Part shown: piece by piece, positions 33,002-43,480 of the stretch | How the letters are laid out: every line of letters starts with the position of its first letter | How positions within the stretch are numbered: position 1 is the first letter of the stretch | Source of the DNA: Aplectana chamaeleonis | Taxonomy: Eukaryota; Nematoda; Chromadorea; Rhabditida; Cosmocercidae | NCBI GenBank assembly: GCA_029168955.1 | Contig: JAPDOI010001715.1 | Location: 1 to 64,000, forward strand | Direction: 5' to 3' | Length of the DNA stretch: 64,000 nucleotides | Position numbers and translations under genes: made by a program | Notes under the pieces: model-generated | The model's database searches: none | Seen by the model: only the letters and a program-made list of their open reading frames with translations | What the model was told of the DNA's origin: nothing

Positions 33002-33155
33002 GCCATCGTGTATCAACTTACCCTCCAGGAGGCGGGAGAAACGGGAGGCAGCGAGGTTCTGATTGGACGCAACACGGGCTAGCACCGCCTTGCGTCCAAT
33101 CAGGAATCTCGCTCCTCCATTTCTCCGCCTCCTCGAAGTGTTGATACACGATGGC
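33002..33155. mobile_element. Hairpin MITE, 154 bp
   Basis: Arms 33002-33070 and 33087-33155 are nearly perfect inverse complements (GCCATCGTGTATCAAC at both ends, GATTGGACGCAA at the centre), with a 16-base loop. The 22-base terminal match includes the flanking GCCATCG. No coding. Confidence 0.85.
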
Positions 33156-33332
33156 TTTCACCAAAAACTTTCGGGAAAAAATCTTAAATTTTTGAAATGT
33201 TTGCCCCGTGACCTAATTTTACGGCGCAGAGAGTTCTATTTAGAATAATTTCAAAACAATTGCGGTTGTTTTGTGATTGATTAATCACCGAAGGACGGGA
33301 AAAAAAGCTCATTCCTGTGGTTTTTGTTCTAG

Positions 33333-33449
33333 AAATTTTACACATCTCTGGTCCTCATCTTATGAAGTGCAGGAAAGCAGTTTCCTTCGCTTGTGGAGTG
33401 TTGCTGACAGGCAATGCATCACCGAAATGTCATCTCTGCGATGTCTGTG
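33333..33449 (+). CDS. Weak candidate exon
   Basis: Acceptor GGTTTTTGTTCTAG and one base lead into NFTHLWSSSYEVQESSFLRL then WSVADRQCITEMSSLRC and a stop at 33457. A second open frame reads through the same DNA and contains CHLCDVC. The DRQCITE string resembles DRQWITE in the exon at 23941, hinting at a duplicated or related segment. No convincing donor is present. Confidence 0.25.
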
Positions 33450-33707
33450 CTCCTCATGAAACCGAGAGAGTCGGCGCAGAAATGTTAGCCAGTTTGGTGT
33501 AATTTGCCAAAAACTGCATCGATACACACATACAGACTGCAAGAAAGAGATAGAAACGGCGTGCCGCAGGCATTCTGGGTGTGTAGGCACAGACTGCGGA
33601 AAAATACTACGGAACTGAAGAACAGCTCTGCATTGGCTGCATCAACAGCGAGCGCCCGCAACTGTAGATGTAAAGGCACGCGCCGAATAGAGAGTCAAAG
33701 GAATGAT

Positions 33708-33868
33708 GGGACAGGGGCTCTCTGCACACCGAGGAGTTGTCCCGCCTTTTGCGACTAATATTCCCACTCCGGGACCCACTTCGCTCGCGTTGAGTGGCGA
33801 GACGTTTCAGAAACTTCAAAAACGGGACAACTCCTCCCTCGGTGTGTAGACTTCAGACCCTGTCCCGA
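33708..33868. mobile_element. hAT-like MITE, 161 bp, with 8-bp duplication
   Basis: GGAATGAT occurs exactly at 33700-33707 and 33869-33876. The ends GGGACAGGG and CCCTGTCCC(GA) are inverted. Longer inner arms share CACACCGAGG and GGAGTTGTCCCG. An exact 8-bp duplication around a small inverted-repeat element is the hallmark of hAT-type MITEs. No transposase. Confidence 0.8.
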
Positions 33869-33877
33869 GGAATGATC

Positions 33878-34059
33878 ACCTCATATACAGTCGACACATG
33901 GCACAGTGTCGGTTGTGGTTCCCCTGACGCAACCACGCGCACCGTGGCCCAAGCACGGCGCATGTAAGCAAATGCCACGTGCGCCACGGTGCTGCGTGCC
34001 AATTTGCGTCGGGAGAACCACAACCGACACTACGATCAGTGTCGACTGTATATGAGGTG
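33878..34059. mobile_element. Hairpin MITE, 182 bp
   Basis: The ends CACCTCATATACAGTCGACAC and, inverted, CACCTCATATACAGTCGACAC (beginning and end of the interval) match perfectly. Inner arms share GTGTCGGTTGTGGTTC and GACGCAA. Inside lies GCGCACCGTGGC / GCCACGGTGC. It begins one base beyond the hAT-like element's target duplication, so two MITEs are adjacent. Confidence 0.85.
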
Positions 34060-34060
34060 C

Positions 34061-34509
34061 AACGGAAGAATCTGAAAGTAAAATTTTAAAAAATTCAGAG
34101 AACTTGGTGGTGGAGAGAAAACGCAAAATCAGCCACTGGCCGTGACCATGTGAAACTGCGGTAGCCTCCATTAGGAGTCCGAAGTTCGCCAGCACCATAC
34201 ATCGGCTTGTTCTAAATCCTCCCGGGAGGCTCCGTACTTTTATTAATACTTGTGCAGGGAGGAGACACAGAATCAACGACTGTTTACTAGTCATTCCTTG
34301 ACTCTCTATTTCTACTTCCACGCAGTTGCGGTACCACTGCTAGTACGCATTCCGAAGTCAGAGACCTCGTGCTATCAGCACGCTTTGTTCAACAACGATT
34401 CTCCCGCAACTGCGGATGCAAAGAAAGTTACCCAAATGGGTGTGTACAGTGTCATCTCAGCAACGCCGGATTCCAGACCGGAAAGTGCACGCTGATTGCG
34501 AAAGCGATG
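34061..34509. other. No recognised feature
   Basis: The 146-residue - strand ORF (33881-34321) begins in this stretch but runs through the hairpin element, so it is not accepted. No splice-bounded exon found. Confidence 0.3.
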
Positions 34510-34660
34510 CTGCGGTGCGAAGTTGCGAGGATCCTCAGACAAGGATGTCCGGGGATCACCCGGGCGCTTTTTGCCTTTGGTGCCCGAGTGAGTCCCACCG
34601 CCCGGAAGTGATTCCCACATCCCTGTCTGAGGATACTCGCAACCGCGCCACAACTACACA
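34510..34660. mobile_element. Hairpin element, 50-bp arms
   Basis: Arms 34515-34568 and 34601-34655 are inverse complements, sharing GTTGCGAG, ATCCTCAGACA, GGATGT and CCCGGGCG/TCCGGGCG. The loop is about 32 bases. Overlapping ORFs of 80-92 residues on both strands are by-products. Confidence 0.75.
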
Positions 34661-34834
34661 CTACACTGATTCTTGCGTTCCTTAGCGACCTTTTTACACT
34701 TCCATCACTGAGTTGCCCCCACACGATGGCGTTTTTTAAATACAGACCGACGTGCGACGCGATCTTGTTCGATTCTCCATAGTTATCATCCCATCTGCGC
34801 GTCGCGCGGCGATCCGAAATCTGAAGGAAGCCTT

Positions 34835-34900
34835 ATTGTGCGTTGGCGCACTCGGGTGCGCATGTGTTATAACATGCATGCACCGAGTTTCCGCCTACGC
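34835..34900. mobile_element. Small palindromic element, copy 1
   Basis: The interval contains GCGTTGGCGCACTCGGGTGC, then ATGTGTTATAACATGCAT, then GCACCGAGTTTCCGCC. The two sides are inverted, and the same architecture recurs at 45540-45602. The ORF spanning 34752-35384 runs through it. Confidence 0.6.
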
Positions 34901-35399
34901 GCAATTAAAGCAGCTAAGCAACGGTGTACCGAACCGTGCCGACTGTAAACGTACTTTACCGATGGTCCACCTTCACAGCGCGTTGTCACCGTGTGGACGG
35001 ACCATATCTCTCTCTCTGCTCAATCGATACCAGGTGGGGACATTCAGTTTATGGAGGTTTTTGGGGACCCATGATTGCATGCAGGAACGTCTGAGGCTCT
35101 GTCTGGAAATAAAGTGGACCGTCCGTTTGGTAGGACGGTTTACCCCAGAGAGATCGAAGGGTCATCCTTCACGTGCATCTCTCTCCGCATTTTTCTCTTT
35201 GCGTTTCCGTTTTGCAGTAAATATAGAAGCTCGTTCCAGTCGGATAATTTTTGATTCCTTATTGAGTGTTGGCGGAAACTCATTTGCTCGTATGATATTA
35301 CAAATGGGCGCCGAGTCTCCAGCCAACACAAATACTGTGATCCAAAAGTGTCAGTTCCATCCGTCCCGAGTGTATATATATTAGAGTGAGGATCGAATA
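34901..35399. other. No accepted gene
   Basis: A 210-residue ORF (34752-35384) covers this stretch but starts upstream of and crosses the small palindromic element. It shows no domain or biased composition. Acceptor-like TTCCGTTTTGCAG at 35206-35218 leads into a frame that stops at once. Confidence 0.3.
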
Positions 35400-35730
35400 T
35401 TGGAGTTTGAATAAATATTGCCGAAAGATTTTCACGAACGAATTTTTATTCGAAGACATTTGAATATTCGAAAAGTGTGAATATTAGAACATTGATATTC
35501 GAATTCGACTATTCGCAAAAGGTGAAAATTCGAACATTATTCGAGTTTGAATTTGCGCAAAAAAGGTGAATATATTCGAATATTATTCGAATTCGACTAT
35601 TCAGGAAAAGGTGAATATTCGAATATTATTCCGAATTCGACTATTCGGAAAAAGGTGAATATTCGAACATTATTCAAATTCGCTTTTGCGTAGAGGTGAA
35701 TATTCGAAAGTTATTCAAATTTTAATACCC
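35400..35730. repeat. TTCGAATATT-rich minisatellite
   Basis: About six diverged units of 45-50 bp of the form AAAGGTGAATATTCGAAYATT then ATTCGAATTCGACTATTCG. Internally palindromic (TTCGAA, GAATATTC). No coding. Confidence 0.85.
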
Positions 35731-36205
35731 GAGCTGATTTAACCAAAAAATATGAAAATCTGAAGCTCTAATGTATGATGGAAACGACATACCCTTTCAA
35801 GACTGAATTCATTTTCTTCACTACTCCATTGTTCCATTTTTTCCGAACGCAAGAGCTGATTCTTCCCCACACCGTCTGATGAAAATTACTAGGTGCGGTT
35901 CCCCAACAGGGGAGAGAACCACATGGCAATCAAACCAGCCCACGCCCATTTTTTATGCCGCCGCTTTTCAATGATAACACCAACCATAGCCTTGTTAGGT
36001 GGAGCCATGTGCTCCACCAGCACTTCCACGCCTGGAGCAGGTGGAAGGGGGAACATACCTGGGGAAAACCTGAAGGGGGGAAAATCACTGGGAACATCAT
36101 GACGGTGACAACCGGTGAGCTGCTTCAAAAAAGAATAGAAAACGACCCAACACTCATTTACATGTCATTTTCAAGATTGAGTGCGGTGTTTCAGTCATAA
36201 CAGTT
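35731..36205. other. No recognised feature
   Basis: ORFs of 69-81 residues overlap on both strands at 35889-36200. A proline/glycine-rich frame is not otherwise supported. Confidence 0.3.
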
Positions 36206-37250
36206 TTACCCCCAAGGTCGCCCTTTGGTGAAAGTTGTTTTTGGAATCCCCTTAAAATTCTGCATCGAATAAGCGTTTTCAGTTTCCAAAAATACATTTC
36301 CTCTTCTACCAGCCGATTTCCAATCTATAAAAGTGCATTTTTTCCCGCCTGAATTTATCGGTATTTCGTCGATAAATTTTTTCATAGTTCTTAAAGACCT
36401 TTGGTGGAAGCTTGTTTTCAAAATCTCGATGGAATTCTGCGTCCAACTTATTGCATCCAGTTTGGAAAGTATTTTCTCGATCCTTCCAGCCTAATCCATT
36501 TTACGAAGCACCGGTTTTCCGCCTATAACTCTTTAACCATTGGAGATAGGGTTTTGGTGAACGTCGTTTTGGAAATCTACGTAAAATTCTGCGTCGAATG
36601 ACATATCGGGTTCCTAATTGTTTGCTTGCTTCGGCGCCAGCCCAGGTCCCGGTGGAGCCAGGCCCCGTTGTTGGCTCAGCGGCAGAACTATTGCGTCTCT
36701 GATTTAAACCATAGAAGCGAGAGCACCCTATGGAGATAGCTATGAAAATCGGCTTCACCGACCTGGCTGGATCTGGGTGCAAGCGAAGTTAGGAACCAAA
36801 AGAGCAAAGTTAGGGAAAAAATATCATTTGGCACGCCGAATTTAACAGAGATTTCAGAACAACATTCACCCGAAACCCTATCTTCAAACGGATAAAGAGT
36901 TATTGGCCGAAAAACCGGTGTTTCGTAAAATGAGTTGAAGGCTGAAGGATCGAGAAAATATTTTCCAAACTACAGAAACGTTGTTAGATGCAGAGATTTT
37001 ATGAGGATTCCGAAAATCACCTTCCAAAACAGAGTGGGCTTTCTCTTACGATTTGTACAAGAAGAGTATGGACGAAAAACTGTTTGTGTGCTTTTTAGTG
37101 AAAAGAAACGTTGAATTTCATAGATTAAATCGGCTGAGAGATTGGGAGACAGGTTGTATTTTATGTCTCAAATTGAAAACATTATTTGACGCAAAATTTC
37201 ATGAAGATTTTGAGAACAGCTCTGTTGAAAAGATTCCATCCAAAGAAGGG
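36206..37250. repeat. Inverted arrays of a 210-bp repeat
   Basis: Units built on TTTGGTGAAAGTTGTTTT, then AAAATTCTGCRTCGAAT, and later TATTTTCTCGATCCTTC occur twice in 36206-36622. They occur at least twice again in inverse orientation in 36785-37250, where CCTATCTTCAAACGGATAAA matches the inverse of TTTAACCATTGGAGATAGG. The 160-bp spacer contains GGCGCCAGCCCAGG. The structure is a large imperfect palindrome made of tandem units. The small ORFs in it are artefacts. Confidence 0.75.
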
Positions 37251-37409
37251 TAAAAATGGTATGAGCGAAGAACAGGTAGTTTTCAAAAAATCGCTTAAGA
37301 ATTTTTCCGACAATATTTTGACATCCAAGACAGCATCAAGGAGATTTATCATGACCTACGCAGACCATTTCATTAAGAATAGTGAATTTCTAAAGGAGGT
37401 CATCTAGTA

Positions 37410-39005
37410 ACGGAAAAAATGTTTCAAAATTAATGATTAAAAATAAAAATACATTGAATGGAAGGAAAAGAGAGTTAAGAAAACGTCAAATTTGAAGTTT
37501 GCAAATCTATACGAGAATCTTCACCATTCCCCACTCAGTTATCCTGAACATACCGTCACCTCTCGGACCATGGTGTCTCCACCCCAGCGAACCTATGTCA
37601 CATCAACCCGGGGTTTTCCTTCCCTTCGGAATCCCAGTTGCGGCGCGGAAATAGGGATGGCCAGAAGTATTGCCGCGATAGCAACCTTTTGAGGGGGTTA
37701 GATAAGCACAGATTTGACATCCGTTTCACGGTGATATTACGGAAGGGTTGCGGCACAGTGCCGTGGGTTTGTCGACGTTTCAGATTTGGCCGTGCTATCT
37801 CGCCCAGTCAGGGCCACTATGTCCAATGCACTAAGCTTACACCAATTTCTCCGCGCCGCACTTACGCTTTGGCGGAGGAAAGCCGGATCAGGTGTATTTA
37901 TCAATTGCGCGGCGGCACGGGGAAAAATGGGCGAGCCCTGAGTGGGATGGCAATTGGTACTCCCCTTCTGGCATTACACCGATTTGGCTAAAACTTCTAG
38001 TCAAGAGGCTTTCTGAGCTGTGGATTAAGAATCTCTTATCCTTTTCGCAATTTTCGAAGAGGTTAATGGCTCAGACAAAAACGCGCTCCACGCACCGCTG
38101 TAAAGCCGCCAGCGGGATCAGTGGCCGTGGAAAGCCTAAAATCCGAAAGTTATCACTTGTCGCCCATTCTATTAGCTATCCGCGGGGCGGTATTACTTGA
38201 CTGTCGTCAAGGCAAAGTAGCTGCTTCCTGCCCTGGTGATATTAGCCCCTCTAGAGCTTTTTGTTTCCAGAATATGTTCACCTGAACCGGTGCAAGAAAC
38301 GCGGCCGCACGCCAACACACGGCCAGCCAGTGTACCGAGCACCATTGACTGGGGCTCACCAACGATTGAGCATTGGGCCTTGCAGCGTCAGGCGGACCAA
38401 GTACCCGCGAAATTGGGAACGAATTGAACCGACGGCATTCCCAGGCATTCATCCGAGTCCTGGCTCCAGAACCGCGTCGTATGCCTCCACTCCGCGGAAA
38501 CTAGCGTGTGAAATGAGCGTTGAGCATCACAGACCTTTTGAGGACACGCTTTGCCCGTGATGGGCACGCTCCCGTGTCAGGAGGGCAAGCACTCTTCCTA
38601 TGCTCTGTGTCTCCGGGAAAGTGGGAAGATCGGGTGAGCTTCGAGCTTTTTTATCGAAGGTTTAGGGAGTAGGTTCTCTAGGCAAAATTTCAGAGTAATA
38701 TCGGAGACTTTAGCGATATTCTTACCCTATGCTACCGTGATCTTTCAGAAGCACCTAAAAGTGGACCCTCTGTTCATGTTACTTTATAGGCCACCTATCG
38801 AATAAGCTCAACAGGCTGATGTTAGAGCGGAGAGAAAATTCATTTTGTAAGCATTCTCTTGCGTTGTAGCCCGTACAGGATTTAGAGATGAGTCGTGCTT
38901 TATTAATTTCAATTTGTAGGTGGAAATAAAGCTTTAGAAGAAGAATTCAACTTGTTATTGCCGCTCTCCACTTCGTAGCTGCGCGATATTGCTATGGATG
39001 TAAAT
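37410..39005. other. No recognised feature
   Basis: Several ORFs of 63-117 residues overlap in different frames. None has a splice pair, domain or low-complexity signature. Probably intronic with respect to the + strand exons at 39.3 and 40.4 kb. Confidence 0.3.
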
Positions 39006-39009
39006 GTAT

Positions 39010-39205
39010 TCGTCATTCGAATATTCGTTCGTTCTGATGAAAAAATGAACGAATTTATTCGAAATTCGTTCTTTCGAAATAAAAAATGAACGAATTTATT
39101 CTGAAATTCGTTCGTTAGAAATAAAAAATGAACAGAATTCATTCGAAATTCAGTTCGTTCGAGAATAAAAAATGAACAATTTATTCGAAATTCGTTCGTT
39201 TGGTC
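39010..39205. repeat. GAACGAATTTATTCGAAATTC minisatellite
   Basis: Four to five units of about 46 bp, each with AAATGAACGAATTTATTC then GAAATTCGTTCGTT. Each unit is nearly palindromic. It is similar in style to, but distinct from, the minisatellite at 35.4 kb. Confidence 0.85.
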
Positions 39206-39324
39206 TTTTTTAAAAAGCCCTCACTCTAGGATGTATATGCTTCCCTATAGAAAAATACAGAGCCAATATAAACGTGAGTATTGTCTGTAATGTCACGGTC
39301 ATAAGACATCGTCGCTCTTTACAG

Positions 39325-39446
39325 GATCTACGTCCTCCCATGTGCCTGTAGTGGAGGGTTTGCAGCCGTTTTCACCGAGTGAGACGATTTCTATCAAGCA
39401 GAAAAGGAAGACGCTTATGCGCGTGTTAAGTTTGTTGGAGCTGAGA
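39325..39446 (+). CDS. Candidate exon, unknown protein
   Basis: A strong acceptor (GTCGCTCTTTACAG) is followed by two leftover bases and the frame STSSHVPVVEGLQPFSPSET then ISIKQKRKTLMRVLSLLELR. It closes at CTGAGA|GTTAGT in phase 0. The next exon (40412) opens in phase 0, so the reading continues as ..LLELR-VPDRGL... Ser/Pro-rich then basic and helical. No family is recognised. It probably belongs to the 3' part of the long + strand gene. Confidence 0.65.
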
Positions 39447-40411
39447 GTTAGTATTTTTTTAGTATATCACTTGGCTTTTGTAGAGTTCAGCATAATGAGG
39501 CGACTAAAGGGGACGTGATGCGGTCGACCGTTTATTATAATGTAGTCTCATTTACAGTACGCGCTGGAAGTATATTCCATTCCTTCGCCGCACCTCTACG
39601 CGGTGTTGGATACGCTGTCGCCTCGGCACCACTGCAGTACGCATTCTATATTGATCCTGTGAAGTTTTGGGGGCCACGTGCTCATCTTTCGTAACGGAGC
39701 TAGCGTAGGTAACCTGGTGCTCATGGCAATAGTTGTGAGATTTGTCTCTCAATGAGAGTGGCAAACCATGCGGCCGGCGTGCGTGTCAAGCAGCCGTCGC
39801 GTGTACCGCTCTCCGGACCCGAGCATCACCACCGAAACGACTGCCGGACCCCTTACCTCGCAGCCATCGACTTGGGAGTGGGGCTGGCAGAAGGCCAAAG
39901 TGTGTCGTCAGCCGCGCGTGAGGGGGGGCAAACGATCCAATGGTTTATAGTTTCCATTCAGCTGTTTGCAGCCGTTTGAACTCTTGTCCGAGAGCGGCAT
40001 GTGCGACGGCCGCTTGACAGCGTACGCCTGCCGCACATGGCTCGCCAGTCTCGATTTGGACGCACTTTATGTTACCTCATCGTTACAGAGCCGTCGCAAC
40101 GATGATGCCCTTCTTCTTTCGTATTGAAGCAGAGGCTGGGCTGTACTGGTACGGACCGTTTACGTGAAATGGTGCAAGGCCCCGCTCATATGTGAACAGA
40201 CGGGTTTTTGAAGATCGCCATCGCAGCACGTAGTATTCGTGCGAGGAAATTTCCGGAACACGCGTAGCTTATCAGAGACACGTGCGCCTGCAATGTGCAG
40301 AGAGGCTTCCAGTGGGAAATTGTGTGACTTGGGCTGGATTGCGTTTTCGTGTTTGTCAGACATTGAATTCGTAGCTTCTCACTAACTAAGATTTCCCTAA
40401 CCCAAATTCAG
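39447..40411 (+). other. Intron, 965 bp
   Basis: GTTAGT at the 5' end and TAACCCAAATTCAG at the 3' end, joining two phase-compatible exons. ORFs inside (60-77 residues on both strands) are not supported. No element was identified within it. Confidence 0.5.
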
Positions 40412-40594
40412 GTGCCAGATCGAGGATTATGCACGTGCCCAATAACCCCGCATACGCTGAAATCAAGAGGAGAGGATTTTGAAGAGGTATTTCGCGTTCC
40501 ACAACCGATGTATCAGTCGACATGGGATTCTCAGGTGCGCGCAGAAGCGCGCATTTCTGCTTCTCAAAATGGAAGTAACATTGCATTGGACTGA
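40412..40594 (+). CDS. Terminal exon with stop codon, unknown protein
   Basis: Acceptor CCAAATTCAG precedes GTG CCA GAT. The 60-codon frame reads VPDRGLCTCPITPHTLKSRG, EDFEEVFRVPQPMYQSTWDS, then QVRAEARISASQNGSNIALD and TGA at 40592-40594. It joins the preceding exon in phase 0. An alternative donor (GATTCTCAG|GTGCGC at 40532) could extend the gene further. A LINE remnant in opposite orientation begins about ten bases after the stop. The function is not known; short acidic and proline-containing C-termini of this sort do not identify a family. Confidence 0.65.
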   Translation: MPDRGLCTCPITPHTLKSRGEDFEEVFRVPQPMYQSTWDSQVRAEARISASQNGSNIALD

Positions 40595-40604
40595 TAATTT
40601 TTGG

Positions 40605-41815
40605 GAGAATTAAAAAGGGGGCTTTTTGGAACAGGAGGCATGAAGCGTGCTCACCAGCGAGACGGAACCTCGAGAACGCATGAATGACAAATTAAAAATA
40701 TATTCAAGTGGATAGGCAGCCCTTACCCAATTACTTTTTAATAAATTGCAACGGGACATAATCCAGGAGGTAGAGAGAGAAAGAACTGGAGAGAGAGAGA
40801 GAGCCATTTGCTCAACAAGGCAGGGTAAATTTGCTCCTTATGGAACCACATATAGTTAAACGGCTTCATTTGAGGAGCAGATAAAGGCTTAGTTACAAAA
40901 AAGTGGAGACAGTCCCACATTTTTGAAAAGGCTTTCAGAAACTCTTGTGCAAATAAGTCGGCTTTGTCTTTGTTTGAAGTGCAAAGGTGTTATCCATGAC
41001 AGAAAGTAGGAATGCTTTTTTTTTACCCTTCAGTTTTTAGCTTTGATATAAGAGTTGCAACTTCGTACCATCCTTGGACTCAACAAGTTTGTGATTCCAG
41101 ATGGGCGTTATATTCCCACAAGAGCCTTTTCTAATTTGGTATTGTAGGCGCTTAGAGGCTGCCCAGCTGTTTTCGTCTACCCAATTCGACCGCAATGTTC
41201 CATAAATGAGCTCTATGTCTGACCATTCGGGTCAAGATAAGAAAGGAATTCTGAGGTCTATGGTCTTTATCTGCCTGCATGGGAACGAATGATTCCATTG
41301 AGTGATAAAAAAATTGCCAAAGTAACTCATAACTTTCATCCACTGTAGTAACTGTGTGCCAAAGGAACTTGAATCCAGTCTACATTAACCAGGTAGTTTT
41401 CAATAGCAGCATAACTAGCAGTCTTGAAGTCTGATCATCCCTAAAAGCTGAGCGGTTATCGCGCCGGCGTTGACGAAAAAATCAACGGCAGGTGGTCGCT
41501 GCCACCAGTTAGACAGCGACGCTTCACCAACTAATTGATCGAGATTGGAGCAACAGGTGCAAAATACGAACTGCCCCTGGTTGGCTGGAGAACCAATTGC
41601 ATGGATTGTGCGCATAGAAAGTGTCCAAAATTCTCGACTGATGAAGAGACTTGTCATGAGAATCGCTGCTCCAATCAAACATCTGCAAGATTGAAATCAC
41701 CTAGAACTATACTGGGGTCACTATGACAACAGAAATCACTGATTGTTTTCGCATGAGGAGGAGAGAACGCCGGCGACTATACAAGTGCGGAGCACGATAC
41801 ACTAAAATGATTCGG
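40605..41815 (-). pseudogene. LINE ORF2 remnant (endonuclease to start of RT)
   Basis: Reading leftward from 41815, CHSDPSIVLGDFNLAD carries the GDFN motif of the apurinic-type endonuclease (41738-41685). SDHLPLIFS, in another frame, is the SDH motif (41503-41477). ENYLVNVDW and TVDESYELLWQFFYHSMESF with VPMQ match the linker typical of CR1/Jockey-type LINEs, and RAHLW follows. YIFNLSFM near 40700 is the beginning of the reverse transcriptase region. The sequence then ends at 40605, before the catalytic YADD. Multiple stops and frameshifts make it inactive. CR1/Jockey-like is the best clade guess. Confidence 0.8.
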
Positions 41816-42059
41816 ATCAGTCAGTTAACGCAAACATGACATCACAAACCAATATTTTTTGTACCCATCTTTTACGGATTCCTTGAACTTCTCCGTTGTA
41901 TGCGATGGTACTTTTGATAAATAAAAAGAACTACCGCCGCTTTTTTACCCAGTTGACCACACCTAACAGGAGAATAATTCCAGAGCTAAGCAATACCCAA
42001 CAGGAGAGAATTTCAATCTTGCTATTCAACCGTTTCGGTGGCAAGAACAAGTTCATAAT

Positions 42060-43480
42060 TTTTATGACATGAGAGCGAGTACGAAAAGATGCAGTGTTTT
42101 CACTAATGAACGAAAGTTTGCTAACTCACATTTGACCATCCATTTGCGTGGCCGAGGAGAGAATTATTGGTTTCCGATGTGCACGGTTGCGGTGATTTTC
42201 TACAACAAGATCTTGAGAAGAATGAGTGTCACGAAGACATTATTTAAGTCACGTGCTTCGCGTCTTTGCAATTCCTCTTCTGTTAAGGAATTGCGAAGAT
42301 GGATTCCAGCAGGCCATTGTTATACCCACTACAGGCCTGTCGCGGTCGCAGGCACTGCTACGTCGCGCTGTCGCTGAGGCCAGCCGTCGCTGTCAGCTCG
42401 GGGCCAGAAACTACCGGCACGAGGACGGATTTGGCTGGGTCGCTGTCGCGACACTGTCGCAGTGCACTGCACTGGAGCGGACGGCCACGACGGCGACCGA
42501 CCCTACACGGTTTCCACATTCCGGGCATGACACACCCCTTTCAGACCAGCGGCCCGCGACGGGTGCTGCAATCTGCTCCTGCGACAGGCATTTTTCTACT
42601 GTGTGGGCCTGGTCCGGCACGATTCGTAACAGTTGACCGCACCTGTCGCGGTCTGAAACTTCAGGTATAGCTGTGGCTACAGAAGAAGGATTGCGTAGAC
42701 GCGGTGCACGCTGAACAGCAAGTTTTGATGCTTAGAAGAGGAAGTATAACCTTAATGGCAAAACGGTCACTATTGGCATAAGCTTCTGCCCATACGATAA
42801 ACAGAGCTTAGCATGGCAGACACTCCAATATTAAGGTGGTCATAGAGATCATGAAATAACACATCGAATATCATGAGTAGAACTCTTTCATTATCCGAAA
42901 AAGAAGTGAAGCTCAAGAGTTCCAGAAATAACAAAGAGATCTAGAGTCCCGTTCAATTTCATGCTGCTGAGAAAGGAGAGATCCAGATTTGACAACATTT
43001 GTAGAAACATCGAGATTGGGCAGAGTGCTATTAGAAACAGATTCTTGAACAGATTGAGACGTGGAACGAATTGAAAGCAAATTTAACTGAGAATACTTTC
43101 AGCTCATCTAACTGTCTATTAGCTCCGCATTTTCCGCTTTCATCCTCTCGTTTTTCCGCATTGACGATTGAACAGGATTCCTTCAACGATTCCATCTGGC
43201 TCCTTGTTTCGATCATTGCACTCAGAATAATTTTGACGTAGGCAGAGCGGAAGATCAGTTTCTGACGATTCAAGTAGTTTTCCAAGTTGATCTCATCGTG
43301 TACGAAAAGGGGATCGACGTCTTTTACGTTTGGCAGGAGGGAGGGATGATGAACGTAGTGGGGTCACATCCATCGCAAGACAAGACGACCGTTGAACTGA
43401 CGATTGCTGGAGTTTACAGGATTTGTAGACTGACGATGTAGTAGATAAGGGAATAGAAGTCAGAAATTGGCTAGTGTGCA
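42060..43480 (-). pseudogene. LINE ORF1-like remnant
   Basis: The block lies directly upstream (on the - strand) of the ORF2 remnant. Segments in order are SAMIETRSQMESLKESCSIV (coiled-coil-like, 43245-43160), QQHEIERDSRSL near 42930, SSVYRMGRS (42806-42780) and SLTEEELQRREARDLNN near 42280-42230. The order and the EIERSRS / VYRMG / LT.EE motifs are those of ORF1 in CR1-like LINEs. It is interrupted between about 42300 and 42680 by a GC-rich repeat. Not functional. Confidence 0.65.
42300..42680. repeat. GC-rich repeat nested in the LINE
   Basis: TGTCGCGGTC, TGTCGCTG and CTGTCGCGACAC motifs recur. The first 130 bp align with 28300-28430 in the same orientation. LINE ORF1 motifs lie on both sides, so the repeat inserted into the LINE. 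Three overlapping frames of 69-136 residues are open here because of base composition. The exact ends are unknown. A short stem (GCAATTCCTCTTCTGTTAAGGAATTGC, in two arms) is just outside at 42259-42295. Confidence 0.5.

Noticed and set aside
34752..35384. 210-residue + strand ORF
   Set aside because: It crosses a dispersed palindromic element and shows no domain, splice context or coding composition.
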